A stretch of 64,000 nt of DNA from Sneathia sanguinegens (GCF_001517935.1 NZ_LOQF01000005.1:24001-88000); one strand, 5' to 3'; counted from the stretch's first letter, positions 8,736-18,946 are shown. The notes: a model not told the origin generated them from the sequence alone. Program-made: numbers and translations.

Positions 8736-8788
8736 TATAATAAAGATATATTGTGGTTTAAGTGCTTTTGTAGCACAAGATATATGGT
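8736..8788 (+). promoter_or_regulatory. nrdD promoter with two NrdR-like boxes
   Basis: A -10 TATAAT at 8736-8741 is followed by two imperfect copies of the NrdR box (consensus acaCwATATaTwGtgt). Box 1 is 8741-8756, matching best in its right half (ATATATTGTG). Box 2 is 8773-8788, matching best in its left half (CACAAGATATAT). Their centres are 32 bp apart, three helical turns, as seen for NrdR operators. A small GTGCT/AGCAC inverted repeat (8763-8776) lies between and into box 2. NrdR itself is not in the window. Confidence 0.5.
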
Positions 8789-8801
8789 AAAGGAGTGAAT
8801 A

Positions 8802-10928
8802 ATGATAGTTATAAAAAGAGACGGAAGAGAAGTCGAATATGATAAAAGTAAAATAATTAATGCAATAAATAAGGCTAATGCTGAAGTAGTACTAAAAGAC
8901 AAAGTTAGTGTAGAACAAATTGATGAAATTATAACATCATTAGAGAAAAAAATTAATAAAAAAATTACTGTTGAATCTATACAAGATTTTATAGAAACTA
9001 AGCTTATGGAATATGATAAATATGAATTAGCAAAGAAATATATAATATATAGATATACAAGGGCCTTAGTTAGAAAGGCTAACACAACAGATGATTCAAT
9101 TTTAAGTTTAATTAGTAATAAAAATAAGGAAGTTGGGGAAGAAAATTCTAATAAAAATGCAAGTGTAGCTTCAACACAAAGAGATTTAATAGCGGGAGAA
9201 GTGTCTAAAGATATAAGCAGAAGAATTTTAATACCTGAAAAGTTGAGAAAAGCACATGATGATGGTGTGCTACATTTCCATGATATGGACTATTTTTTAC
9301 AACCCATCTTTAATTGTTGCCTTGTAAATATTAAGGATATGCTAGAAAATGGTACAGTGATGAATGGTAAATTGATTGAAAGTCCTAAAAGTTTTCAAGT
9401 AGCTTGTACTATTGTTACACAAATTATTGCTGCAGTTGCTAGTAGTCAATATGGAGGGCAATCGGTTAATATTAAACATCTTGGGAAATATCTAAGACGA
9501 AGTAGGGAAAAATATTATAATATAACTAAAGAAAAATTTGGAAACCAATTGAATGAAGATTTATTAAATAAAATAGTTGATGATAGATTAAAAGATGAAT
9601 TAAGATCAGGAGTTCAAACAATACAATATCAAATTAATACATTAATGACTACAAATGGTCAATCACCCTTTGTTACCTTATTTCTTGAAATAGATGAAAA
9701 AGATCCATATATAAATGAAGTTGCTATGATAATAGAAGAAATATTAAAACAAAGATATGAAGGTATAAAAAATGAAAAAGGTGTATATATTACACCAGCC
9801 TTTCCTAAATTAGTCTATGTACTAGATGAATGTAATGCACTAAAAGGTGGAAAATATGACTACTTGACAAAACTGGCAGTTAAATGTAGTAGTAAAAGAA
9901 TGTATCCAGATTATATAAGTGCAAAAAAAATGAGAGAAAATTATGAAGGAAATGTATTTAGTCCTATGGGGTGTAGATCATTTTTATCACCATATAAAAA
10001 TGCTGAAGGGAAATATATATTTGAAGGAAGATTTAATCAAGGAGTTGTTAGTTTGAATTTAGCTCAAATAGGAATCTTGGCAGCAAATGATGAAAAAAAA
10101 TATATGGAATTATTAGATGAAAGATTACAATTAGCATATGAAGGACTTATGTTAAGACATAATAGATTAATGGGAACTCCATCAGACATTTCGCCTATAC
10201 ATTGGCAATACGGAGCTATAGCTAGATTAAAAAAGGGAGAAAAGATTGATAAATATCTAATGAATGGATATTCAACAATATCATTAGGTTATATAGGACT
10301 ATACGAAGCAACAAAATTAGTAGTTGGAGAAAGCCATACAACAGAAAAAGGTTCAAAATTTGCCCTAAAAGTTATGCATAGATTAAGAGAAGCTTGTGAT
10401 AAGTGGAAAAAAGAAACAGGAATAGGCTTTGGTTTATATGGAACACCAGCTGAATCATTATGTTACAGATTTGCAAAAATAGATAAAAATAGATTTGGAA
10501 GTATAAAAGATATTACAGATAAGGGTTACTATACTAATTCATATCATGTAGATGTTAGAGAAAAAATTGATGCTATGAGTAAATTTATATTTGAATCACA
10601 ATTTCAATCTATATCAAATGGAGGAGCAATTTCTTATGTTGAAATACCTAATTTAACCAAGAATTTAGAAGCAATAGAAGAAGTTGTTAAATTTATGTAT
10701 GATCATATACAATATGCTGAATTTAATACTAAATCTGATTATTGCCATGTTTGTGCATATGATGGAGAAATAATAATAAATTCAGATGGAGATTGGGAAT
10801 GCCCTCAATGCCATAATAAGGATCACAATAAAATGAATGTAACTAGAAGAACCTGTGGATATTTGGGAGAAAATTTCTGGAATGAAGGAAAAACAAAAGA
10901 AATAAGTAAAAGAGTCTTGCATCTATGA
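8802..10928 (+). CDS. nrdD: Anaerobic ribonucleoside-triphosphate reductase NrdD
   Basis: The 708-residue class III ribonucleotide reductase, which makes dNTPs without oxygen using a glycyl radical. Residues 1-90 form an ATP-cone for allosteric control (VIKRDGREVEYDKSKI). The central barrel carries the expected FNCCLVNI and MGCRSFLS cysteine loops. Near the C-terminus is the zinc site with two CxxC pairs (CHVC and CPQC), and the radical site RRTCGYLG lies near residue 685. Length and motifs are complete. The start follows AAGGAGTGAATA. It overlaps nrdG by four bases, and the promoter region carries two NrdR-like boxes. Confidence 0.97.
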   Translation: MIVIKRDGREVEYDKSKIINAINKANAEVVLKDKVSVEQIDEIITSLEKKINKKITVESIQDFIETKLMEYDKYELAKKYIIYRYTRALVRKANTTDDSILSLISNKNKEVGEENSNKNASVASTQRDLIAGEVSKDISRRILIPEKLRKAHDDGVLHFHDMDYFLQPIFNCCLVNIKDMLENGTVMNGKLIESPKSFQVACTIVTQIIAAVASSQYGGQSVNIKHLGKYLRRSREKYYNITKEKFGNQLNEDLLNKIVDDRLKDELRSGVQTIQYQINTLMTTNGQSPFVTLFLEIDEKDPYINEVAMIIEEILKQRYEGIKNEKGVYITPAFPKLVYVLDECNALKGGKYDYLTKLAVKCSSKRMYPDYISAKKMRENYEGNVFSPMGCRSFLSPYKNAEGKYIFEGRFNQGVVSLNLAQIGILAANDEKKYMELLDERLQLAYEGLMLRHNRLMGTPSDISPIHWQYGAIARLKKGEKIDKYLMNGYSTISLGYIGLYEATKLVVGESHTTEKGSKFALKVMHRLREACDKWKKETGIGFGLYGTPAESLCYRFAKIDKNRFGSIKDITDKGYYTNSYHVDVREKIDAMSKFIFESQFQSISNGGAISYVEIPNLTKNLEAIEEVVKFMYDHIQYAEFNTKSDYCHVCAYDGEIIINSDGDWECPQCHNKDHNKMNVTRRTCGYLGENFWNEGKTKEISKRVLHL

Positions 10929-11491
10929 AATATTCACTTATTAAAGAAATGGATGTTGCAAATGGTCCGGGTATAAGAACTTCTTTATTCGTTAGTGGTT
11001 GTAAACATAAGTGTAAGGGCTGTTTTAATGAGAGTATTTGGGATTTTAATATAGGAAAAGAATTTACTCAAGAAACAATAGATCATATTATTAATTTATT
11101 GAAAAGAGAATATATAAAGGGTTTAACTTTATTAGGTGGAGAACCTTTGGATCCAGACAATCAAGAATGTGTATATGAATTGGTAAAACAAGTTAGAGAA
11201 CAACTTCCTAATAAGAGTATCTGGTGTTATACAGGCTACACATATGAATTTATTGTGGGTTATATGTATAAAAAATTACCCTATGCAAAGAAAATATTAG
11301 ATTCTGTAGATGTTCTAGTTGATGGTAAATTTATTTTAGATTTATTAGATTTAAAATTACAATTTAGAGGCTCTGCAAATCAGAGGGTTATAAATTTAAG
11401 ACAAACTGAAAAGGAGCATAAAATAATTTGGGCTTTAGGTAAGGAAGAAGAGGCAAAGTATATAAAAAGAGTACAAAGAAATAATATTTAA
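10925..11491 (+). CDS. nrdG: Anaerobic ribonucleotide reductase activating protein NrdG
   Basis: A 188-residue radical-SAM activase that installs the glycyl radical on NrdD. The CxxxCxxC cluster motif is Cys26, Cys30, Cys33 (CKHKCKGC), followed by the SAM-binding LTLLGGEPL segment. ATG at 10925 overlaps the nrdD TGA, so the pair is translationally coupled. The protein carries a short basic extension after the conserved core. There is no evident terminator before the next promoter at 11494. Confidence 0.95.
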   Translation: MKYSLIKEMDVANGPGIRTSLFVSGCKHKCKGCFNESIWDFNIGKEFTQETIDHIINLLKREYIKGLTLLGGEPLDPDNQECVYELVKQVREQLPNKSIWCYTGYTYEFIVGYMYKKLPYAKKILDSVDVLVDGKFILDLLDLKLQFRGSANQRVINLRQTEKEHKIIWALGKEEEAKYIKRVQRNNI

Positions 11492-11493
11492 AT

Positions 11494-11522
11494 TTGTCTA
11501 AAAGGTATGCTTATGCTATAAT
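11494..11522 (+). promoter_or_regulatory. Promoter of the asp23-to-guaA unit
   Basis: TTGTCT (11494-11499), 17-bp spacer, TATAAT (11517-11522), then GAAGGAGGAG and ATG at 11543. Confidence 0.7.
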
Positions 11523-11542
11523 TATCTGAAGGAGGAGTATTT

Positions 11543-11887
11543 ATGGATGAATTAGGAAAAATAACCATATCTTCAACAGTAATAAAGGATATTATAGTTG
11601 AAGTCTTAAAAGATGTAGAAAATGTTGTTGGTGTTAGTGAAGATGAAGTTAAAACAAAATTTACAAGTCTATTTAAGAATGATGATAAAAAGAGTCTTGA
11701 AGTTGAAATGGGAGAAACAGAATGTGTTATTGATCTATCAATTTCAGTTGTGTATGGTTGTAAAATAAAAGAAGTTGCAAAAAAAGTACAAAATGATATA
11801 AAAAATAAAGTAGAAGAATTAACAGGTGTTAATGTTAAAGAAATTAATATAGTTATTGCAAAAGTAGTCAAAAAGGAAGATGAATAA
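11543..11887 (+). CDS. Asp23/Gls24 family envelope stress protein
   Basis: A 114-residue protein of the alkaline-shock Asp23 family: LGKITISSTVIKDIIVEVL at the start, then VEMGETECVIDLSISVVYG and the closing VTGVNVKEINIVIAKV block. In Gram-positives Asp23 forms a membrane-tethered layer and influences cell-wall stress; the exact role is unsettled. The ATG follows a strong ribosome-binding site. The next gene codes for a membrane protein of the AmaP type that anchors Asp23, which supports the assignment. It is the first gene of a unit running to guaA. Confidence 0.88.
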   Translation: MDELGKITISSTVIKDIIVEVLKDVENVVGVSEDEVKTKFTSLFKNDDKKSLEVEMGETECVIDLSISVVYGCKIKEVAKKVQNDIKNKVEELTGVNVKEINIVIAKVVKKEDE

Positions 11888-11898
11888 GGGGGTATACA

Positions 11899-12486
11899 AT
11901 GTTTAAAATACTAGTAAGGATAATAAATTATATCTTTTTAATTTTGTTAGCCCTTTGTTTATATTTTCTAGTAGTAGATCCAAATTTTATTGCTAATATT
12001 TTAGATGAATTTTCAATGCTATTATCTACAAATAATTTAGTTAAATTTGTTTCACAAATAGTTATAATAATATATTTTGTATTTATTATTTTTTCATTAT
12101 TGGAAAATTTATTTAAAAAACCAAAAAAAATAAAGGTAAGTAGTGAAAATGGAGAAATAGAAGTAACACTTAAAACTATAGAAGAAATATCAAAGAATTT
12201 TTTAGAATCAAAAGATATTGTTAATGTTGCAAAAGTTTCTGTTAAATATACTCATAAAGGACCTATTATTAATGCAAATATTGAAAATTTTAAGACAGAT
12301 GAAATGAATACAAAGTTAGCAAATATAGCTACAGAACTTACAAAATATATAAAAAATATGTTGGGTGTAACTGTAAAAAAGGTTAATTTAAATATAAATA
12401 AAATAAATACGAGTCAAGTTATAGAAGAAAATATTGAAACAGAAAAAGTTGAAGAAATTAATGATGATGTAGTAGAAATAGATTAG
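11899..12486 (+). CDS. amaP: AmaP-like alkaline shock membrane anchor protein
   Basis: A 195-residue protein with two N-terminal membrane helices (about 8-30 and 48-68, a hairpin typical of AmaP), then a cytoplasmic Asp23-like domain (about 78-170) with the pattern GEIEVTLKTIEEISKNFL and LGVTVKKVNLNIN. The acidic tail is low complexity. AmaP tethers Asp23-family proteins to the membrane; the 11-bp spacing to the Asp23 gene fits. The assignment rests on topology, domain and context. Confidence 0.75.
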   Translation: MFKILVRIINYIFLILLALCLYFLVVDPNFIANILDEFSMLLSTNNLVKFVSQIVIIIYFVFIIFSLLENLFKKPKKIKVSSENGEIEVTLKTIEEISKNFLESKDIVNVAKVSVKYTHKGPIINANIENFKTDEMNTKLANIATELTKYIKNMLGVTVKKVNLNINKINTSQVIEENIETEKVEEINDDVVEID

Positions 12487-12494
12487 GAATAGTT

Positions 12495-12893
12495 ATGGAA
12501 CAAAGAAAAATAAGAGAAGAAATTTTTAAAATATTATTTGAGCATGAATTAGTATCTTCTAATATTTTTGAAAGAACAAAACAATTTTTAGAAGAAAATA
12601 AACTTAGTAATTCAAAAGAAGAATTTATAAATCGTTTCATGAAAGAATATAGTGAAAATGAACAAGAGCTAGTAACTGGCTTGAAAAAGTATCTTAAAAC
12701 ATGGTCTTTTGAAAGATTAGGAGTAGTTGAAAAAGTTCTTTTAAAAATGTCATACTATGAAATTGTTTTGAAAAAAGAGGAATATGAAATTGTAATAAAT
12801 GAAGCAGTTGAGCTTGCAAAAATATATGGAGATGTAAAAACTAGACAATTTATAAATGGTGTATTAGCTGATTTAGTTAAAGAAATGAGATAA
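12495..12893 (+). CDS. nusB: Transcription antitermination factor NusB
   Basis: A 132-residue all-helical RNA-binding protein that with NusE (S10) binds boxA in rRNA leaders. The MEQRKIREEIFKILFEHEL start, the central W-S-F-ERLGVVEKVLLKMSYYE helix and the INEAVELAKIYGDVKTRQFINGVL-type end (about 97-122) are typical. The ATG follows the amaP stop by 8 bp with only a weak ribosome-binding site (TAGGAAT), suggesting coupled translation. Confidence 0.92.
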   Translation: MEQRKIREEIFKILFEHELVSSNIFERTKQFLEENKLSNSKEEFINRFMKEYSENEQELVTGLKKYLKTWSFERLGVVEKVLLKMSYYEIVLKKEEYEIVINEAVELAKIYGDVKTRQFINGVLADLVKEMR

Positions 12894-12894
12894 T

Positions 12895-14277
12895 ATGGAA
12901 AAGGTAATTGTATTTTCAAACAAAGAGAAAACTTTAATTGAAATAAAAAAATCAACTTCATATGAGAATATTATTTTAGACTTAGGGGATTTAGATATAG
13001 ATCCCCCATTCTTAAATTATATACTAAAAATTTTTAGATTATTAAAAAGTAATAAGCAGAAAGTTGTCTTTATTTCAAAAAAAGGTCTTAATAATGAAAT
13101 GAATAAATATTTTAGATTTTTTCAAAGTCTAGATGAATATAGAAAAATGAAGATATTTACAAATTTTACAATTAAGATCTACTTATCCAATACCTATTTA
13201 AGAGATTTATTAAGAGATACCTTTGTATCCAATGGCTTCTTAACTAAGGAAAGAGAAGAATTAAAATTTTTAAATAAGGAACATGATTCTAAGGATAGGG
13301 ATATATATATTATAAATTTTGAAAAATATCAAAGTGAAAAATTAAATGAAATAAAAAAAATAAAGGCAAAGAATCAAAATTGCAAAATAGTCCTATTAAT
13401 AGATAAACAAATGGCATATAGGGCATTGAGAACTGTAAAATTAGGTGTGGATAGTATAATAGAAAAACCTGTAAATATAGATGAAATTTTAGCTACTGTG
13501 AAAAATTTAGCTATGCAAAGTAGGTTACAAAAAGAAAATGAAGAATTGAATAGAAAAATAGAAAAAGAATTAGCCTTGGCAAGTGATATACAAAAGAATT
13601 TATTACCTGAAAAAAATATAGAATTTAATGGCTATAGGGTAGAGTATTTATTTCAACCATCTCAAAAAATTGGTGGAGATTTTTGTGATGTTTTAAAGCT
13701 AGATGAAAATAGACTTGCAATAATTTTTGCAGATATTTCAGGACATGGAATCCCAGCAGCCTTATTATCAACTATGCTTAAAAGTCTAGTAGTTACTGAA
13801 ATAAAGAAATATATGAAAACTAATGAATTATTAGAAAAATTAAATGAAAGAATTATAAATATTTTTCCTGATGGAAAATTTGTTAGCCTATTTTATTTGA
13901 TTATAGATAGTGCAAAAAATACTTTTACTTATTGTAAAGGTTCACAAGAACCCGCCTTATTATTAAGAAATAATAAAGTGGAAAAATTGGAAACTGAAGG
14001 ACAAGTTTTAGGAATATTTTCAAAGAAAAATTTTCCAGATCTAGTTAATTTTGAAGAAAAAAGTATGGAATTTAAGAAGGATGATGTTATTTTACTCTAT
14101 ACAGATGGTATAACAGAAGCACATAATGAAAATGGCTATTATGGAGATGAACATTTAGAAAAAGTATTTTTAAAAGAAAAACAGGATATATATAAAATAA
14201 AGGAAAGTTTAAATGAATATATTTTAGAAGATGATTTAACCTTACTTACAATTTGGAGAGATAATGAAAATATATAA
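12895..14277 (+). CDS. SpoIIE/RsbU-type PP2C phosphatase with N-terminal regulatory domains
   Basis: A 460-residue soluble protein. Residues 1-90 resemble a STAS fold (ENIILDLGDLDIDPPFLNYI and a KVVFISKK strand). Residues 95-205 look like a degenerate response-regulator receiver: strands DIYIINF and KIVLLID, ending in IEKPVNIDEIL. A coiled linker leads to the PP2C (SpoIIE) domain from about 230, with metal-binding motifs GGDFCD near 260, ADISGHG near 281 and YTDGITEAH near 401. Such proteins dephosphorylate an anti-sigma-factor antagonist, but no such partner or switch kinase is in the window. The ATG directly follows the nusB stop. It overlaps copA by 14 bp. Confidence 0.85.
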   Translation: MEKVIVFSNKEKTLIEIKKSTSYENIILDLGDLDIDPPFLNYILKIFRLLKSNKQKVVFISKKGLNNEMNKYFRFFQSLDEYRKMKIFTNFTIKIYLSNTYLRDLLRDTFVSNGFLTKEREELKFLNKEHDSKDRDIYIINFEKYQSEKLNEIKKIKAKNQNCKIVLLIDKQMAYRALRTVKLGVDSIIEKPVNIDEILATVKNLAMQSRLQKENEELNRKIEKELALASDIQKNLLPEKNIEFNGYRVEYLFQPSQKIGGDFCDVLKLDENRLAIIFADISGHGIPAALLSTMLKSLVVTEIKKYMKTNELLEKLNERIINIFPDGKFVSLFYLIIDSAKNTFTYCKGSQEPALLLRNNKVEKLETEGQVLGIFSKKNFPDLVNFEEKSMEFKKDDVILLYTDGITEAHNENGYYGDEHLEKVFLKEKQDIYKIKESLNEYILEDDLTLLTIWRDNENI

Positions 14278-16264
14278 GGTAATTGGCATGAGTTGTAAGG
14301 CTTGTGCAGTAAAAATAGAAGAAAATTTGGAAAAAAATGGTGTAAAATTCAAGCTAAATTTTATTGCAGAAAAGCTTGTTATAGAAAATAAAAATGGTAT
14401 AGATGTAGTAAAAGTTGTAGAAAATTTAGGCTATAAATTAGTTGAAGATACTGAAAAAGTGGAGGAAAAAGAAGTAAATTTAGGTCTTGTTGGAGTACTT
14501 TCTATTATATCAATGAGTTTAGCAATGTCTTCAATAAAAAATAGTGGATATTTTCAATTACTTCTAAGTTTAATTGTAATATTTTTATCAAAAGACATAT
14601 TATTTCTTGGTATAAAGAGTATAATTAAGTTGACCTTTACTATGTATTCATTAATTAGTTTGGGAGTACTAATTTCTTTTGTATATAGTGTATACAATTT
14701 AATTATTTTAAAAACTAATCTAATATATTTTGATAGTACCTGTATGATTTTATTCGTGGTGCTATTAGGAAAAAAGATAGAAAAGAAATTAAAGAAAAAT
14801 ACAAATAAGGCTATAGAAAATTTAACTAGTATCATTCCTGATAAAGGAGAGGTTAAAATAGGAGATATATTAACCTTGAATAAGGATTCTATTGCGAGCT
14901 TTGATGGGAAAATATTAGAAGGTTTTGGTATATTTGATGAAAAATTAATAACAGGTGAAAGTAAACAAAAGATAAAAAGAAAAAATGATAGAGTTTATGC
15001 AGGTTGTAAATTAATAGATGGGAATATAAAATATATTATAGATTTAAAAAAAGAAGATATGGTGATTTATAGAATAAAAAATATGCTAGAATTAGCTTGT
15101 AAAATACAGTCACCACTTACTAATTTTACAGATAAATTAACAAAAGTATTTGTTCCAATAGTAATATTAATATCTTTTTTTACCTATGTAATAGGTAGAA
15201 ATATTAATAATGCAATATGTGTTCTTTTAATTTCTTGCCCTTGTGCAATAGGCCTATCTATACCTATTTGTTTGATAGTAATAGTTGGTAGTTTAGCTAA
15301 AAAAAATATATTAATTAAAGATGGAAGTGCAATATTAAATTCAATTAAAATAGATAAAATAGTATTTGATAAAACAGGGACTTTAACAAAAGGGAAACCT
15401 ATTGTAAAAGATATTTCAATAAATGCTGAAGATATAGAGTATGTATATAATATGGAGAAAAATTTATCACATCCTATAGCAAAATCAATTAAGGAATATT
15501 TAAAGAAAAATTATGTAGTAGAAGATAAGGATATTAATGTTAGAAATTATCAAGGCCTTGGTGTGGGATATTCAGATTATCTTGTAGGTAGCATAAATCT
15601 TATGCTAAGGAAGGGCATAGATGTAAGTAAAATAAATAATAAATATAAGGACTTGTCAAAAGAGGGTAAAACTGTTATACTAATATCTAAATACAAAGAA
15701 ATTAGAGGTTTAATTACATTAATAGATGATATTAATGATAATGCCCCTTTATTTATTAATTATTGTAAAAAAAACAATATAGATATGAGTATACTAAGTG
15801 GAGATAATAGGTATACTACAAAATATATTGCAGATAAATTAGGTATAGAAAAATATAATTTTGAGGTTTTACCTTATGAAAAGAGTAAATATATCGAAGA
15901 TATTCTTGAAAAAGATAAAGTTGTAGCTATGGTGGGCGATGGAATAAATGATATCGTAGCAATCAATAATGCAAATATAGGGATAGCTATTAATAAGGGA
16001 GCTATACCAACTTTGGAAACTAGCGATGTTGTAATAAATGACTTAATGGATATTACTATATTACAAAAATATAGCAAACTTTGTCTTAGATATATTAAAG
16101 AAAATCTTTTTTTTACAGTGATATATAATATATTTGGGATAATGATAGCAACAGGTATATTGGGTATTCAATTGACACCAATGATAGCCTCTATATGTAT
16201 GATGTTAAGTTCAATATCAGTTTTGTTAAATACATTAAGATTAAAAAGGAGTTGTAATAGATGA
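14264..16264 (+). CDS. copA: Copper-exporting P1B-type ATPase
   Basis: A 666-residue inner-membrane pump. The N-terminal heavy-metal domain has GMSCKAC (Cys11, Cys14). Membrane helices follow, with [11 protein letters not shown], the CPC metal site of Cu+ pumps, near 323-326. The phosphorylation motif DKTGTLTKG (Asp near 369), actuator TGES and hinge GDGINDIVA are intact. Low-complexity Lys/Ile content is unusual but the catalytic set is complete. The start overlaps the preceding phosphatase gene and the stop overlaps guaA (ATGA), making tight coupling. No copY/csoR regulator is nearby. Confidence 0.92.
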   Translation: MKIYKVIGMSCKACAVKIEENLEKNGVKFKLNFIAEKLVIENKNGIDVVKVVENLGYKLVEDTEKVEEKEVNLGLVGVLSIISMSLAMSSIKNSGYFQLLLSLIVIFLSKDILFLGIKSIIKLTFTMYSLISLGVLISFVYSVYNLIILKTNLIYFDSTCMILFVVLLGKKIEKKLKKNTNKAIENLTSIIPDKGEVKIGDILTLNKDSIASFDGKILEGFGIFDEKLITGESKQKIKRKNDRVYAGCKLIDGNIKYIIDLKKEDMVIYRIKNMLELACKIQSPLTNFTDKLTKVFVPIVILISFFTYVIGRNINNAICVLLISCPCAIGLSIPICLIVIVGSLAKKNILIKDGSAILNSIKIDKIVFDKTGTLTKGKPIVKDISINAEDIEYVYNMEKNLSHPIAKSIKEYLKKNYVVEDKDINVRNYQGLGVGYSDYLVGSINLMLRKGIDVSKINNKYKDLSKEGKTVILISKYKEIRGLITLIDDINDNAPLFINYCKKNNIDMSILSGDNRYTTKYIADKLGIEKYNFEVLPYEKSKYIEDILEKDKVVAMVGDGINDIVAINNANIGIAINKGAIPTLETSDVVINDLMDITILQKYSKLCLRYIKENLFFTVIYNIFGIMIATGILGIQLTPMIASICMMLSSISVLLNTLRLKRSCNR

Positions 16265-17796
16265 GAGAAAAAATATTAATTATTGATTATGGTTCACAAT
16301 ATAGCCAATTAATTGCAAGAAGAATTAGAGAAATGGAAGTGTACTGTGAAATCACATCAAGAGTTGATGTTAATAAGATAGGAAACGATGTAAAGGGAAT
16401 AATTTTTTCAGGAGGACCAGCTTCAGTATATGAAGAAAATTCACCTAGTGTAGATAAAAAAATATTTGATTTAAATATACCAATATTAGGTATATGTTAT
16501 GGTATGCAATTAATAACATATTTAAATGGTGGAATGGTTGAAAAATCAAATAAAAGAGAATTTGGTAAAGCAACATTAGAAATTATAGAAGAAGGAAATC
16601 CTTTATTTAAAGGTGTACCTAAAGAATCTTTAGTTTGGATGAGTCATGGAGATCATATTACAAAAATGGCAAAAGGATTTAGAACTATTGCTAAAACAAG
16701 TTCATCTAATGCTGCAGTTTGTAATGATAATAAGGTATACGCTCTACAATTTCATCCTGAAGTTCTTCATTCACAATATGGTAAGAATATGATAGAAAAT
16801 TTCATATTTGACATATGTAAAATAGAAAAGAATTGGAAAATGGGAGATGTAATAAAGGAAAAAATAGAAGATATTAAGAAAAAAACTAAGGGAGAAAAAG
16901 TTTTATTAGGTTTATCTGGAGGAGTTGATTCATCTGTTGCAGCATTATTGATTAATAAGGCAATAGGAGATAAATTAGTTTGTGTCTTTGTGGATACAGG
17001 CTTATTAAGAAAAGATGAAGCAATAAAAGTTAAAAAGCAATATGAGAGCATAGATAGCTTTAATATAGTTTTTGTAGATGCTAAAAAGAGATTCTTAGAA
17101 AAATTAAAAGGTGTAGTAGACCCTGAAGAAAAAAGAAAGATAATAGGTAAAGAATTTATAGAAGTATTCAATGAACAAGCTAAAAAATTACAAGAAGAAA
17201 AAGAAATTAAATTTTTAGCACAAGGAACTATATATCCAGATGTAATAGAATCTGCTAGTGAAGATGGCTTATCACATACTATTAAGTCACACCATAATGT
17301 TGGAGGGCTACCAAAAGATTGTAAATTTGAATTGATAGAACCACTAAGAAACTTATTTAAAGATGAAGTAAGAAAGTTAGGTAAAAATTTAGGTTTATGT
17401 GATGATTTGATAAAAAGACATCCTTTCCCAGGACCTGGTTTAGGTATTAGAGTAATAGAAGAGGTTACTGAAGAAAAAGTTAAACTATTACAAGAAGCAG
17501 ATGATATATTTATAGAAGAATTAATAAAAAATGGACTATATGATAAGGTAAGTCAAGCTTTTGTAGTGCTATTACCTGTTAAAACAGTAGGTGTTATGGG
17601 AGATGTTAGAACATATGAATATGTAGTTGCAATAAGGGCAGTAAATACTATTGATTTTATGACAGCAACATTCTCAAAATTACCTTATGAATTTTTAGAA
17701 ATAGTTTCAAATAGAATAGTTAATGAAGTTAGAGGCGTAAATAGAGTAGTTTATGATATTTCATCTAAGCCTGCAGCAACAATTGAGTGGGAGTAA
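16261..17796 (+). CDS. guaA: GMP synthase (glutamine-hydrolysing)
   Basis: A 511-residue two-domain enzyme converting XMP to GMP. The class I glutamine amidotransferase domain (1-190) has the nucleophile in GICYGMQ near residue 79 and the His/Glu pair in LQFHPEV. The ATP-pyrophosphatase P-loop GLSGGVDSS is near 217, and the C-terminal dimerisation domain ends in KPAATIEWE, the universal GuaA tail. The 3' end of guaA is a well-known integration site for genomic islands, and foreign-looking sequence starts right after this stop. Confidence 0.97.
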   Translation: MREKILIIDYGSQYSQLIARRIREMEVYCEITSRVDVNKIGNDVKGIIFSGGPASVYEENSPSVDKKIFDLNIPILGICYGMQLITYLNGGMVEKSNKREFGKATLEIIEEGNPLFKGVPKESLVWMSHGDHITKMAKGFRTIAKTSSSNAAVCNDNKVYALQFHPEVLHSQYGKNMIENFIFDICKIEKNWKMGDVIKEKIEDIKKKTKGEKVLLGLSGGVDSSVAALLINKAIGDKLVCVFVDTGLLRKDEAIKVKKQYESIDSFNIVFVDAKKRFLEKLKGVVDPEEKRKIIGKEFIEVFNEQAKKLQEEKEIKFLAQGTIYPDVIESASEDGLSHTIKSHHNVGGLPKDCKFELIEPLRNLFKDEVRKLGKNLGLCDDLIKRHPFPGPGLGIRVIEEVTEEKVKLLQEADDIFIEELIKNGLYDKVSQAFVVLLPVKTVGVMGDVRTYEYVVAIRAVNTIDFMTATFSKLPYEFLEIVSNRIVNEVRGVNRVVYDISSKPAATIEWE

Positions 17797-17930
17797 TCGC
17801 AAAAAATCATAGAAATGGCTTAAAACAAGGCTTTTGAGCTTATTGAAACGAGCGACTGGGACAAAATTGGGTAAAGATTTCAAAAGTAATAAATTGAGTA
17901 ATAGCTCCCAGTGGCTTTACAAGAAAATAC
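17797..17930 (+). other. Non-coding junction after guaA with a GACTGGGAC motif
   Basis: No gene is seen. A GACTGGGAC motif at 17854-17862 also occurs, within a longer repeat, at 22284 and 24400. This is the left side of the island. Confidence 0.4.
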
Positions 17931-17963
17931 AAAAGACCGTAGCTTAGTTGTTACGGTCTTTTT
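17931..17963 (+). terminator. Terminator downstream of guaA
   Basis: Stem AAAAGACCGTA/TACGGTCTTTT (17931-17941, 17952-17962) followed by T residues. The A-run on the other side lets it serve the minus strand as well. Confidence 0.8.
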
Positions 17964-18150
17964 GTTCTATAACCCATAAACTTGAAATTGTCTGTAAATT
18001 AAAATGAATAATCGTACCTAACACCAATACTACATTTTCTATTATCATAATCCCTTTTTTTAAAACTATGTTAGATGTACAAAACACGGTCATTATTATC
18101 AGAATAATATATTCAAGTGCCTTATCAAGCAATAGTGTTATACCAATTAC
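17944..18150 (-). pseudogene. Relic of a hydrophobic protein
   Basis: The minus strand holds an open frame of about 68 codons after a stop at 18151-18153, with no credible start (only TTG at 18132) and two hydrophobic stretches around a short polar loop. It ends EQKDRNN inside the guaA terminator. It looks like the C-terminal piece of a membrane protein brought in with the island. No family is recognised, and chance is not excluded. Confidence 0.25.
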
Positions 18151-18153
18151 TTA

Positions 18154-18336
18154 GACTGCTATTGTGATTGTTCATTTATAGTTTTTTAGCAATGTTTTTC
18201 ATTCATTCCCAACTATTATTTCAAATTTTGAGCATAAAACAATTGAATTTATTGCTTATCCGTTAAATTGAATTATTAATAATACTTTATTTTAAGTTTT
18301 CATTCATTAGAAACATCTTTATATCTACTTTTGTAC
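18154..18336. other. Short AT-rich gap, no gene seen
   Basis: I see no open frame with a ribosome-binding site, no RNA structure and no clear repeat here; it lies downstream of the minus-strand membrane protein. Confidence 0.4.
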
Positions 18337-18900
18337 TTATATGATTCTATTTAATAATTTTATTCGCTTCAACTCTATAATTAATTTTCGAGTTTGAGCT
18401 GCATATTTATCTTTTCTATTAAAGTAAATATATATTTTTATTATTACGATTACAATGAAAACAAGTATTAAAACTGCTGTTGCTATTGCATATATTTTAA
18501 CTCCATTTTGAATTAATTTTTTATCTATTAAACTACAAGCAATAATTCCTAATATCAAAAAAAACAAATTTGCTCCAAATGATGATATCGAGTTTAATAT
18601 TGGATATTCTTTATGTAATTCATTTATAGGCTCCAATTTCAACTTAAAATACTCAATAACGTTAGTAATCTTTTGAGAGTCAACATTATTTTCAATTAAT
18701 ATTTCACATATTTCATTATCTCTCATTCTAATCATTTCATTTCGATAGTTTTCTAATTTATCCATATTTTTGAACAGAAAAAATATGGTAATAAGTACTA
18801 ATATGCTCCAATAAATAATCACAGGTATACTGTTCTCAAAAGAGCAAGGGGCTTTACATTCATTATTGCTGAAGCGGAAGAAGTAATTTGTTGGATACAA
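18337..18900 (-). CDS. Hypothetical three-helix membrane protein
   Basis: A 187-residue protein not assignable to a family. One membrane segment lies near 27-46 and two near 108-128 and 137-162, separated by a charged cytoplasmic-type region (about 48-105) with a basic tail. The start is uncertain: TTG at 18900 is the first candidate, only a GAAAG lies 11 bp upstream, and the frame opens at a stop near 18930. Two Cys in the N-terminal segment (ECKAPCSF) may be exposed. Codon use and position between the guaA terminator and an XRE cassette indicate accessory cargo. The 5' end may be truncated. Confidence 0.5.
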   Translation of the reverse strand: MYPTNYFFRFSNNECKAPCSFENSIPVIIYWSILVLITIFFLFKNMDKLENYRNEMIRMRDNEICEILIENNVDSQKITNVIEYFKLKLEPINELHKEYPILNSISSFGANLFFLILGIIACSLIDKKLIQNGVKIYAIATAVLILVFIVIVIIKIYIYFNRKDKYAAQTRKLIIELKRIKLLNRII

Positions 18901-18946
18901 AAATAAAGTTCTTTCAAAATTTAGCTCTTAAAAAATATAGTAAAAA

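Noticed and set aside
8636..9085. 149-codon hydrophobic frame on the minus strand across the nrdD promoter
   Set aside because: Covers the promoter, NrdR-like boxes and the start of nrdD; composition is the shadow of Lys/Asp-rich coding sequence.
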